Source of the DNA: an uncultured Oscillospiraceae bacterium
Lineage (GTDB): Bacteria > Bacillota > Clostridia > Oscillospirales > Oscillospiraceae
Assembly: GCA_944385645.1 (NCBI GenBank)
Contig: CALWYA010000009.1
Location: 1-18,492, forward strand
Length of the DNA: 18,492 bases
Reading direction: 5' to 3'
The notes beneath the pieces are model-generated. The model did no database searches and was not told the origin of the DNA. It was given only the letters and a program-made list of their open reading frames with translations. Every line of letters begins with the position of its first letter. The stretch's first letter is position 1. This document shows positions 1 to 7,408 of the stretch, in pieces. A program made the translations under genes and the position numbers.

Positions 1-81
1 GTCAAAGAGGCGGTGGAGTCGGGGGACCCGGAGGAGAAGCTGGAGGAGCTGGCCGCCCTGCTGGACAAGCTGGCCGACTGA
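1..81 (+). CDS. C-terminal fragment of an unidentified protein
   Basis: Frame 1 is open from the window edge and ends at TGA 79-81. It gives 26 residues that are highly charged and probably helical, ending in EELAALLDKLAD. The gene begins outside the window, so no family can be fixed. The acidic Leu-rich helix recalls the C-termini of MazG/HisE-like pyrophosphohydrolases and of other small helical proteins, but this is only a resemblance. A GC-rich hairpin follows 10 bases after the stop. Codon use matches the neighbours. Confidence 0.6.
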   Translation, partial: VKEAVESGDPEEKLEELAALLDKLAD

Positions 82-91
82 GCAGATCCGT

Positions 92-119
92 GTCCCCGGC
101 CGCCGCCGCGGCCGGGGAC
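92..119 (+). terminator. GC-rich hairpin after the partial gene
   Basis: A perfect 12-bp stem, GTCCCCGGCCGC (92-103) with GCGGCCGGGGAC (108-119), closes a 4-base loop. No T-run follows; the next bases are GCCGGTTTGC. It is probably the transcript end of the upstream gene, but a poor canonical intrinsic terminator. Confidence 0.45.
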
Positions 120-145
120 GCCGGTTTGCAGGCGGGAGAAAAACC

Positions 146-174
146 TTGACACCGACGGAAAAACATGGTATAAA
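146..174 (+). promoter_or_regulatory. Sigma-A type promoter for the MATE gene leader
   Basis: TTGACA at 146-151 and TATAAA at 169-174 are separated by 17 bases, close to consensus. Transcription would start near 181, about 84 bases upstream of the GTG start codon at 265. It thus reads first through the hairpin terminator at 190-245. Confidence 0.8.
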
Positions 175-189
175 CAAGATAGTCAAATA

Positions 190-245
190 CCCCCAACCGC
201 ATTCCAGCTGGGCAATGAGGAATGCAGTTTGGGGGCTTTTTTGTT
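190..245 (+). terminator. Intrinsic terminator inside the MATE gene 5' leader (attenuator candidate)
   Basis: CCCCCAA (190-196) pairs with TTGGGGG (229-235), and inside it GCATTCC (199-205) pairs with GGAATGC (219-225), around a 13-base loop. A C and then TTTTTTGTTTT follow from 237. It lies entirely between the promoter at 146-174 and the ribosome binding site at 248-256, so most transcripts could end here at about 60 bases unless readthrough is allowed. It could act as an attenuator or make a small RNA. I do not recognise a known riboswitch class in it. Confidence 0.7.
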
Positions 246-264
246 TTGAAGGAGGGACGGCGCG

Positions 265-1608
265 GTGGAACAGACCATGACTCAGGGCAATCTGGCGGGG
301 ATCCTGATCCGATTCAGCATCCCCCTGGTGCTCAGCGGGATTTTGCAGCAGATGTACGCCTGGGCGGACGCCTTCATCGTGGGCAATCTGGTGGGAGAGG
401 ACGCCCTGGCGGCGGTGGGGGCCACCGTGTCCCTGTACAACCTGTTCGTGCTGGTGGTCACCGGCCTGACCCTGGGCGTGTCCATTCTGGCCGCCCAGAT
501 GTACGGCCGGGGGGAGCGGGAGGGGCTGCGCCCCGTCCTGTCCACCTTCGCGGTGGTGCTGGGGATGGCCTTCCTGGCGGTGGGACTGCTGGGCAGCCTG
601 CTGGCCGGGCCGGTGCTGGAGCTGATGAGCACCACGGAGGACACCATCGCCATGTCCCGGCAGTATCTGGAGGTCGTGCTCCTGGGTCTGCCGGTGGTGG
701 CGGTCTATAACGTGTACGCCGCCGTCCTGCGGGGGATGGGGGAGAGCCGCGCCCCCCTGTACGCGGTGCTGGTGGCCTCCCTGGTGAACGTGGGGGTGGA
801 CCTGCTGCTGGTGGGGCCGGCGAACATGGGGGTGCGGGGGGCCGCCCTGGCCACCGTGGCCTCCCAGATCATGATGACCCTGTTCCTCATGGGCTACGCC
901 GTCCGGAGGGTCCCCCTGCTCCGGTTCCGCCCCGCCCGGGGCAGCGTGGACCGGGCGGCGCTGCGGGCCGGTCTGGCCCTGGGTCTGCCGGTGGCCATCC
1001 AGTCCAGCATCAACTCCCTGGGCAGCGTGGTGCTCCAGAACTTCATGAACAGCTTCGACTCCTCCCGGCTGGTGGCCGCCATCACCACCGCCTACCGGGT
1101 AGACACGGTGATCCTCCTGCCGGTGACCAACCTCAGCTCGGGCATCTCCACGGTGGTGGCCCAGAACATAGGGGCGCGGAAGCCGGAGCGGGCCCGGAAG
1201 GGCCTGGGGGTGGGCCTGGCCATCATGCTGGCCATGAGCATCGGCCTGTCCGCCCTGGTGGCGGTGGCCGGGGAGCCCCTCATCGCCCTGTTCGGCCTGA
1301 CGCCGGAGGCCTCCGCCATGGGCGGGGAGTTCTTCCGGACCCTGGCCCTGTTCTATCCCGTCTTCGGCCTGGGCATGGCCCTGCGGGGCTATCTGGAGGG
1401 GACCGGAGACGTGATGTGGTCCAGCGCCATCGGCATTTCCGCCCTGCTGCTGCGCATCGTCCTGTCCTACGGTCTGGCCGACTGGGTGGGCAGCCCCATC
1501 ATCGCCTACGCTGAGATGGCCAGTTGGGCGGCCATGCTGCTCCTGTTCGCCCTGCGCGTCCTGGTGCGGAGCCGCAAGGCGGCCGCCGACTCTTCCCAGG
1601 CGGCCTGA
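265..1608 (+). CDS. MATE family efflux transporter
   Basis: A 447-residue integral membrane protein, the usual length of MATE family proteins, which export drugs or metabolites using Na+ or H+ gradients. About twelve hydrophobic segments run through the sequence. The first half has the typical YAWADAFIVGNLVG stretch near residues 31-44 and the GVRGAALATVASQ region near 190-202; both fit the MatE domain repeat. The GTG at 265 is preferred because GAAGGAGGG (248-256) sits 8 bases upstream; the in-frame ATG at 277 would lie about 20 bases away. It is transcribed from its own promoter through a leader terminator, so expression is probably conditional. The substrate cannot be predicted. The next gene begins 177 bases downstream. 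Confidence 0.93.
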   Translation: MEQTMTQGNLAGILIRFSIPLVLSGILQQMYAWADAFIVGNLVGEDALAAVGATVSLYNLFVLVVTGLTLGVSILAAQMYGRGEREGLRPVLSTFAVVLGMAFLAVGLLGSLLAGPVLELMSTTEDTIAMSRQYLEVVLLGLPVVAVYNVYAAVLRGMGESRAPLYAVLVASLVNVGVDLLLVGPANMGVRGAALATVASQIMMTLFLMGYAVRRVPLLRFRPARGSVDRAALRAGLALGLPVAIQSSINSLGSVVLQNFMNSFDSSRLVAAITTAYRVDTVILLPVTNLSSGISTVVAQNIGARKPERARKGLGVGLAIMLAMSIGLSALVAVAGEPLIALFGLTPEASAMGGEFFRTLALFYPVFGLGMALRGYLEGTGDVMWSSAIGISALLLRIVLSYGLADWVGSPIIAYAEMASWAAMLLLFALRVLVRSRKAAADSSQAA

Positions 1609-1725
1609 AACGACCCTCCCTGCGCTCTCCATGTCACGGCCCCGCTTTTTTGATTGCGTTACATAAACCGCCCCCCTTCTGCCACACTAAAACAGACGCC
1701 CGCGTTCCAATTTCAGTTTTCCAGG

Positions 1726-1745
1726 GTCCCCGCTCCCGCGGGGAC
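1726..1745 (+). other. Hairpin in the gap before the TauE pair
   Basis: GTCCCCGC (1726-1733) and GCGGGGAC (1738-1745) form an 8-bp stem with a TCCC loop. No T-run follows. It stands 40 bases before the first TauE/SafE start codon. Nothing else in 1609-1785 looks like a strong promoter, so the role is unclear: a weak transcript end for the MATE gene or a leader structure. Confidence 0.35.
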
Positions 1746-1785
1746 GCCCGGATGGAGCGGGTCAAGGCGGAAGGGAGGCGGTTTT

Positions 1786-2148
1786 TTGGATCGGAAGAGG
1801 CGTACCGGCCGGGCCCTGGCCGCCGGCGCGGCGGCGGGGCTGACCAACGGCCTGTTCGGCGGGGGCGGGGGCTCGGTGCTGGTCCCCCTGCTCACCCGGC
1901 TGTGCGGCCTGGACCAGCGGCGGGCCTTCGCCACCTCGGTGGCAGTCATTTTGCCCCTGTGCGCCCTGTCGGCGGCCCTGTACCTGTGGAAGGGCGGCCT
2001 GGACCTGGGGGCGGCCCTGCCCTATCTGGCCGGGGGCGCCCTGGGGGGCTGGGCAGGGGGGAAGTGGTTCCGGGGGGTGAAGCTGCCCTGGCTGAAGCGG
2101 GCCTTCGGCCTGCTGCTGATTTACGGGGGTGTGCGGAGCCTGCTATGA
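1786..2148 (+). CDS. Half-size TauE/SafE (TSUP) family membrane protein, first of a pair
   Basis: A 120-residue membrane protein with about four hydrophobic segments, matching one half of a TauE/SafE transporter; the normal family protein is about 250 residues with two such repeats. The glycine-rich signature NGLFGGGGG lies at residues 21-29. TSUP proteins move sulfur-containing or organic anions such as sulfite or sulfoacetate; the substrate here is unknown. The TTG start at 1786 is chosen because AAGGGAGG (1771-1778) lies 7 bases upstream and the membrane region begins shortly afterwards. The frame stays open back to an ATG at 1654, but that 44-residue extension is Pro/Arg-rich and crosses a hairpin. 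The stop overlaps the next gene's start (ATGA), so the two are translationally coupled. Confidence 0.8.
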   Translation: MDRKRRTGRALAAGAAAGLTNGLFGGGGGSVLVPLLTRLCGLDQRRAFATSVAVILPLCALSAALYLWKGGLDLGAALPYLAGGALGGWAGGKWFRGVKLPWLKRAFGLLLIYGGVRSLL

Positions 2149-2528
2149 CCCAGTGGATCATCGCCGCCCTGGTGGGGGCGGCCACCGGCGTGCTGTCCGG
2201 CTTCGGGGTGGGGGGCGGCACCCTGCTGCTGGTCTATATGACCGCCTTCGCCGGCCTGGACCAGCACCTGGCCCAGGGGATCAATCTGGTATACTTTCTC
2301 CCCGCCGGCCTGCTGGCCCTCCCCGCCCACGCGAAAAACGGCTATCTGGAGACGTCCGTCCTGTGGCCCGCCGTCGGGGCGGGGCTGGCCTGCGCCGCCC
2401 TGGGGGCCTGGGCGGCCTTCGCCCTGGAGGTGGACCTGCTGCGCCGGCTGTTCGGGGCCTTTCTCATCGCGGTGGGGGTGTGGGAGCTGAAGAGCCCGGG
2501 GACGGAGAAGCGCGGGCCGGATCGTTGA
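2145..2528 (+). CDS. Half-size TauE/SafE (TSUP) family membrane protein, second of a pair
   Basis: A 127-residue membrane protein with about four hydrophobic segments. The glycine-rich motif SGFGVGGGT at residues 18-26 corresponds to the one in the preceding gene, and the next loop (GLDQHLAQGINLVYFLPA) is typical of TSUP proteins. The ATG at 2145 overlaps the previous stop by four bases, which implies coupled translation and a stable ratio of two subunits. The pair together equals one full-length TSUP transporter, so a heterodimer is the simplest reading. The last codons form the 5' arm of a 13-bp hairpin at the stop codon. Confidence 0.8.
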   Translation: MTQWIIAALVGAATGVLSGFGVGGGTLLLVYMTAFAGLDQHLAQGINLVYFLPAGLLALPAHAKNGYLETSVLWPAVGAGLACAALGAWAAFALEVDLLRRLFGAFLIAVGVWELKSPGTEKRGPDR

Positions 2529-2560
2529 TCCGGCCCGCGCCGCTGTTTCCCGGCGCGGGC
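2511..2560 (+). terminator. Two overlapping, mutually exclusive hairpins at the end of the TauE pair
   Basis: Hairpin A is a perfect 13-bp stem, CGCGGGCCGGATC (2511-2523) with GATCCGGCCCGCG (2527-2539), with a 3-base loop that contains the start of the stop codon. Hairpin B is a perfect 10-bp stem, GCCCGCGCCG (2533-2542) with CGGCGCGGGC (2551-2560). Both use bases 2533-2539, so only one can form. No T-run follows either, so termination would be atypical. The response regulator promoter begins at 2564. Confidence 0.5.
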
Positions 2561-2563
2561 GGC

Positions 2564-2592
2564 TTGACAGGCGGCGCCCCCTATGATAGCGT
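2564..2592 (+). promoter_or_regulatory. Promoter for the two-component system genes
   Basis: TTGACA (2564-2569) matches the -35 consensus perfectly. At a 17-base spacing lies TAGCGT (2587-2592), a weak -10 that keeps only T1, A2 and T6. Transcription would start near 2599, giving a leader of about 70 bases. A weak -10 next to a perfect -35 would suit an activator-dependent promoter, which is inference. Confidence 0.55.
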
Positions 2593-2669
2593 TACCACAG
2601 GAGTGTGCCCGCGGACACGAATCGGACACAACTGTGTGGTATCCTCATCTGCGAAAGGGGGGAGAGCGT

Positions 2670-3338
2670 GTGGAGACGGTGCTGCTCGTGGAGGACGAGA
2701 GGCGCATCCGGGACATCGTGCGGGACTATTTCACCGCCCACGGACTGGCGTGCGATCTGGCCCGGGACGGGGCGGAGGCCCTGGACCTGCTGCGGGACCA
2801 CGACTATGACGCCATCCTGCTGGACGTCTTCATGCCCAACCTGGACGGGTTCCAGGTGTGCCGGGCGGTGCGGGAGCGCAGCCAGGTGCCCATCCTGTTC
2901 CCCGCCGCGCTGGGGAACGAGGAGGATGTGCTCCGGGGCTACGCCCTGGGGGGCGACGACTATGTGACCAAGCCCTTCTCCCTGGCGGTGCTGCTGGCCA
3001 GGACGCGGGCCCTCATCCGCCGCAGCCGGGGCGGGGATGGGGCGGGCCTGCTCACCTGCGGGGCGGTGACCCTGGACGGGAACCGCCGGACCTGCACGGT
3101 GAACGGGCGGGAGGCGCGCCTGTCCCCCCGGGAGTACGACCTGCTGGAGTGCCTGCTGCGCAACAAGGGGCAGGTGCTCAGCCGGGCGCAGCTGCTGGAC
3201 AAGGTGTGGGGCCTCGACTTCCAGGGGGACGACCGGGCGGTGGACGTGCGCATCCGCAGCCTCCGAGCTGCCCTGGGGGAGGCGGGAGGCCAGATCAAGA
3301 CGGTGTTCAAGGTGGGATACCGGATGGAGGAGGGGTGA
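2670..3338 (+). CDS. OmpR/PhoB family response regulator
   Basis: A 222-residue DNA-binding response regulator of normal length. The N-terminal receiver has the acidic pair E8-D9, the phosphoacceptor D52 in ILLDVFMP and the conserved K101 in YVTKPF. Residues about 125-220 form the winged-helix DNA-binding domain (LSPREYDLLECLL, then DDRAVDVRIRSLR and the wing KTVFKVGYRM). The conserved Thr/Ser at the end of beta-strand 4 is replaced: the usual LTA is PAA here, giving A79. The GTG at 2670 is chosen from GGGGGGAGA about 6 bases upstream and because METVLLVEDE is a normal receiver start; upstream in-frame starts add an unlikely extension. The kinase gene follows after three bases. Confidence 0.93.
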   Translation: METVLLVEDERRIRDIVRDYFTAHGLACDLARDGAEALDLLRDHDYDAILLDVFMPNLDGFQVCRAVRERSQVPILFPAALGNEEDVLRGYALGGDDYVTKPFSLAVLLARTRALIRRSRGGDGAGLLTCGAVTLDGNRRTCTVNGREARLSPREYDLLECLLRNKGQVLSRAQLLDKVWGLDFQGDDRAVDVRIRSLRAALGEAGGQIKTVFKVGYRMEEG

Positions 3339-3341
3339 GGG

Positions 3342-4961
3342 ATGAGACGGCGAGTCAAAAAGCTGCTGCGGGGGACGCTGCCCCGGTTCCTGATTTTATG
3401 GGTGGTGATGATGGGACTGCTGACGGGGGCAAATTTGAAAAGCCTGGACCAACAGGTGGAGTATGCCGTATCCAGAGCCCGCCAAAATGTGGCGGAGGAT
3501 TACCGGGAGATCCGGGACGGGGGCGCCGACGAGGTCAAGAAGCCGATCATTCTCGCCGGACGGCTGGGGCAGGAGCTCTACGGCCTGGACGGCGTGGTCC
3601 TGTTCCGATTCTGCACACCCGGCCCCGACGGGCAGCTGTGGGCTGAGACCCCCATGGCCATGGGGAGCGCCTGCCCGCCGGGGGAGAGCTCGTACAGCTG
3701 GTACCTGCTGCTGGACCCGGTCCTCTCCCAGACAGAGCAGCTGGCCCTGGCGGAGCTGCTGCGGGAAGACACCGACCTCCAGGGGTTTCGGGGGTCCGAT
3801 GACGGCCTGATTTCGGAGACGGATACGGATATGCGCTACTGTGAGGTGGTCGGCGTGGCCGACTATGCCCGGGAGGTGATCTACCCACAAAGCATCACCT
3901 ATGTCTATCAGGACCGGACCATCTCCCTGGTGGACAGTGAGAGTGAATTTTTCGCGGGGAAGGAGCTGGAGACCTTCCGGTTCAGCTTGGTCACCCTCTA
4001 CTCCCGTCTGGTGGCCCAGCGGGCGACGCCGGAGGAGATGCTGGACTGCTGGCGGGAGGTGGAAGGAAAACTGGACAGGCTGCTGGAGAGCGGCGCCCCT
4101 GGGTCAAACTCCGCCGTGGCCGTCTCCGACGGCAGCCGTGCCAGCGCCCTGGACGATCAGATCAGCCTGGCCTACTCCTACGCCTACACCCCCTGGCGCA
4201 TGGCGGCGGAGACGCTTTGGCTTACCGCGCTGGCCACCCTGCTGGCCGCCGTGCTCCTGGCCCGCTACACCGACCGGAAGCAGCGGGAGGCCATCCAGCG
4301 GGAGCGGGAGTTCACCCGGGCCGCCGCCCACGAGCTGAAGACCCCCCTGGCGGTGCTCCGGGCCCACGGGGAGGCCCTGCGGGAGGACATCGACGCCCGG
4401 AAGCGGGAGCAGTACCTGGACGTCATCCTGGACGAGTGCGACCGGATGTCCGCCCTGGTGGGCAGCCTGCTGGAGCTGTCCCGGCTGGAGACCGGGGCCG
4501 GCCTGCGCCGGGAGGAGGTGGAGCTGTCCGGCCTGGTGCGGGAGGTGTGGGAGCCCCTGGCCCTGCCCCTGGAGCGGAAGGGCGTCTCCCTGACGCTGGA
4601 GCTGGAGGAGGTCCGGCTGGCGGGGGACCGGGAGCGGCTGCGGGAGGCGGCGGGCAACCTGGCCTCCAACGCCCTGCGCCACTGTACCCCCGGCGGGGCC
4701 ATCCGGGTGACGTTGAAGCGGGAGGGGGACCGGGCCGTCCTCGCGGTGTACAACGACGGAGAGCCCATCCCGGCGGCCGACCTGCCCCACCTGTTCCAGC
4801 CCTTCTACCGGGGGGACAAGTCCCGCAGCCGGGACAGCGGGGGCACCGGCCTGGGCCTGGCCATCGTCCAGGCGGCGGTCCGGGCCCACGGCGGCGAGTG
4901 CGGGGCGGAGAACACCGGGAGCGGCGTCACCTTCCGGCTGACCCTCCCCCTGGATGGCTGA
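3342..4961 (+). CDS. Sensor histidine kinase
   Basis: A 539-residue membrane sensor kinase that probably phosphorylates the response regulator encoded just upstream. One transmembrane segment lies at about residues 13-32 and a second at about 291-308. The roughly 255 residues between them face outside and match no sensor domain I recognise. The second membrane segment runs quickly into the dimerisation helix; there is little room for a full HAMP domain. The H-box HELKTPL has the phosphoacceptor H330. The ATPase domain shows the N-box (N443 in NLASNALRH), a DGEPIP motif and GTGLGLAIV (from G501). The ATG at 3342 follows GGAGGAGGGG by 6 bases, and part of that site lies in the end of the regulator gene. 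A strong hairpin ends the unit. Confidence 0.93.
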   Translation: MRRRVKKLLRGTLPRFLILWVVMMGLLTGANLKSLDQQVEYAVSRARQNVAEDYREIRDGGADEVKKPIILAGRLGQELYGLDGVVLFRFCTPGPDGQLWAETPMAMGSACPPGESSYSWYLLLDPVLSQTEQLALAELLREDTDLQGFRGSDDGLISETDTDMRYCEVVGVADYAREVIYPQSITYVYQDRTISLVDSESEFFAGKELETFRFSLVTLYSRLVAQRATPEEMLDCWREVEGKLDRLLESGAPGSNSAVAVSDGSRASALDDQISLAYSYAYTPWRMAAETLWLTALATLLAAVLLARYTDRKQREAIQREREFTRAAAHELKTPLAVLRAHGEALREDIDARKREQYLDVILDECDRMSALVGSLLELSRLETGAGLRREEVELSGLVREVWEPLALPLERKGVSLTLELEEVRLAGDRERLREAAGNLASNALRHCTPGGAIRVTLKREGDRAVLAVYNDGEPIPAADLPHLFQPFYRGDKSRSRDSGGTGLGLAIVQAAVRAHGGECGAENTGSGVTFRLTLPLDG

Positions 4962-4971
4962 ACAGACAGAG

Positions 4972-5005
4972 GAAGCGCCCTCCCCCTGGCGGGGGAGGGC
5001 GCTTC
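4972..5005. terminator. Hairpin between the convergent kinase and livF genes
   Basis: A perfect 15-bp stem, GAAGCGCCCTCCCCC (4972-4986) with its complement at 4991-5005, closes a TGGC loop. It sits in the 65-base gap between two genes that end toward each other, so it can serve both transcripts. Neither side has a clean T-run. Confidence 0.65.
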
Positions 5006-5026
5006 GTGTCGTTCGCGTTGGGACGC

Positions 5027-5730
<704 letters not shown>

Positions 5731-5731
<1 letters not shown>

Positions 5732-6486
5732 TATGCCTCATCCTCCTCTCCCAGATAGGCCTCGATGACCTGCTTGTCGTGCTTGACGACCTCAGGGGGG
5801 CCCTCGGCGATCTTCTTGCCGTAGCTGAGCACCATGATCCGGTCGCACACCTTCATGGTGATGGGCAGGTTGTGCTCGATGAGCACGATGCTCTTTTTGC
5901 GCTCCTTCAGCTTGAGGATCAGCTCGGTCACCTCGTTGATGGCGAAGTTGGACAGGCCGGCGCAGGGCTCGTCCAGCATGATTAGCTCGGGGTCGGTGAC
6001 CAGCACCCGGGCGATCTCCAGCCGGCGCAGATAGCCCAGGGAGACGTCGCTGGCCTTCTTGTCCCGCACCTCGGTCAGGCCGGTCTCCTCCAGCACCGCC
6101 TCCGCCTTGGCGATCACCTCGGGGGTGTGGCTCTTGCGGAAATAGGAGCGCATCCCGGTGTACTCGTGGACGCCGGCGGCGGCCACCACGTTGTCCAGGA
6201 TGGTCAGGTCGGCCAGGGGCTTGGAGATCTGGAAGGTGCGGGCGATGCCCTTGCGGGCCATCACATAGGCGGGCTGCCCCTGGACCTCCTGGCCCTTGAA
6301 GATGACCTTGCCCCCGGTGGGCTTGTACACGCCGCAGATGGCGTTGAACAGGGTGGTCTTGCCGGCCCCGTTGGGGCCGATGATGCCCAGGGTCTCCCCC
6401 TCGTTGATCACCAGGTCCAGGCCGTCGATGGCCTTCAGGCCGCCGAAATACATTTTCAGGTCTTCTACGCGCATCAGCTCGTTCAT
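5731..6486 (-). CDS. livG: Branched-chain amino acid ABC transporter ATP-binding protein LivG
   Basis: A 251-residue ABC ATPase. Walker A GPNGAGKTT lies near residue 38, Walker B is LIMLDEPCAGLSN and the H-loop is IVLIEHNL. The ABC signature is degenerate: SLGYLRRLEIA stands where LSGGQ-type residues are expected, although the RRLEIAR continuation is normal for LivG. The ATG at 6486 is preferred: it overlaps the livM stop as ATGA and has AAAGGAGG about 9 bases upstream. The frame is open further to 6528, but that would add a 14-residue Arg-rich tail inside livM. LivG partners LivF in the ATPase heterodimer. Confidence 0.92.
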
Positions 6487-7394
6487 GCCGCGGCGCCTCC
6501 TTTCCCGGTGATCTTCCGGAACACCCACAGGCTCCCCCGGACGATGGGGCTGCTGCTGCCAAACAGGCCGCCCGGCATGAACCGGACCATCAGCACCAGC
6601 AGGCCGCCGTAGACCAGGGAGCGGTAGTCGGACACGAAGTCGGACACGAAACGCAGGGCCTCGGGCAGCACGCTGAGGAGCAGGGCGCCCAGGATGGGGC
6701 CGCGGATGGTGCCGATGCCGCCGATGACCACCATAGATAGAATCTGGATGGAGACAGTGAAGGCAAAGTCGGAGGAGGCGATATAGCCCATCCGGTGGGC
6801 GTAGATGCCGCCGGCCAGGCCGGCGATGGCGGTGCCGATGATGAAGGCGAGGATCTGATACCGGCTCACGTCGATGCCGAAGGAGCGGGCGGCGGCGGCG
6901 TCATTGTTGATGGACGCCAGGGCCATGCCGAACCAGGACCGGCGCATCTTCACGATGAGCAGGCACACGATGACGATGACGATTAGGGTCAGGAAAAAGA
7001 ATTCCTGGTTGCCCATCTGGCGGCCAAAGAAACTAGGCTTGGTGACATTCAGCCCCAGAGAGGCGCCGGTGATGGACATGTTGTTGAACAGAGCCACCAT
7101 GACGAAGTTGATGCCGATGGTGGTGATGGCCAGGAAGTCGGCCTGCAGCCGCAGGGAGATCAGGCCCAGCACCGCCCCGCACAGGCCGGTGAACAGCATG
7201 CCCAGAATGAGAGCCAGCCAGAAGTTCACATGATAGGTCTCAGTGAGAATGGCGGCGGTGTAGGCGCCGATGCCGAAGAAGGCGGCCTGGCCCATCATGG
7301 CCTGTCCGGCGTAGCCAGTGATGATGTTCAGCGAGAGGGCAAGCAGAACAAAGACTGCAGCTGTTGCACTGATAGAAAAAACATACGCACTCAC
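6483..7394 (-). CDS. livM: Branched-chain amino acid ABC transporter permease LivM
   Basis: A 303-residue polytopic membrane protein. The N-terminal part carries the LivM pattern ITGYAGQAMMGQAAFFGIGA near residues 25-44. The ATPase-contacting loop GGIGTIRGPILGALL lies near residue 225, followed by the last membrane helices. The start is GTG at 7394, with AAGGAGGTG 7 bases upstream; this site overlaps the end of livH. The gene overlaps livG by four bases. With LivH it forms the membrane channel of the importer. Confidence 0.92.
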   Translation of the reverse strand: MSAYVFSISATAAVFVLLALSLNIITGYAGQAMMGQAAFFGIGAYTAAILTETYHVNFWLALILGMLFTGLCGAVLGLISLRLQADFLAITTIGINFVMVALFNNMSITGASLGLNVTKPSFFGRQMGNQEFFFLTLIVIVIVCLLIVKMRRSWFGMALASINNDAAAARSFGIDVSRYQILAFIIGTAIAGLAGGIYAHRMGYIASSDFAFTVSIQILSMVVIGGIGTIRGPILGALLLSVLPEALRFVSDFVSDYRSLVYGGLLVLMVRFMPGGLFGSSSPIVRGSLWVFRKITGKGGAAA

Positions 7395-7408
7395 GTCACG
7401 GCACCTCC

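Noticed and set aside
1524..2528. One long frame joining the MATE end to the second TauE gene
   Set aside because: Its first 207 residues are out of frame with the MATE and first TauE genes and low in complexity; only the part from ATG 2145 looks like a protein.
6487..6528. N-terminal extension of LivG to 6528
   Set aside because: It lies inside livM, is Arg-rich and unlike LivG starts; ATG 6486 has the ribosome binding site and the ATGA overlap.
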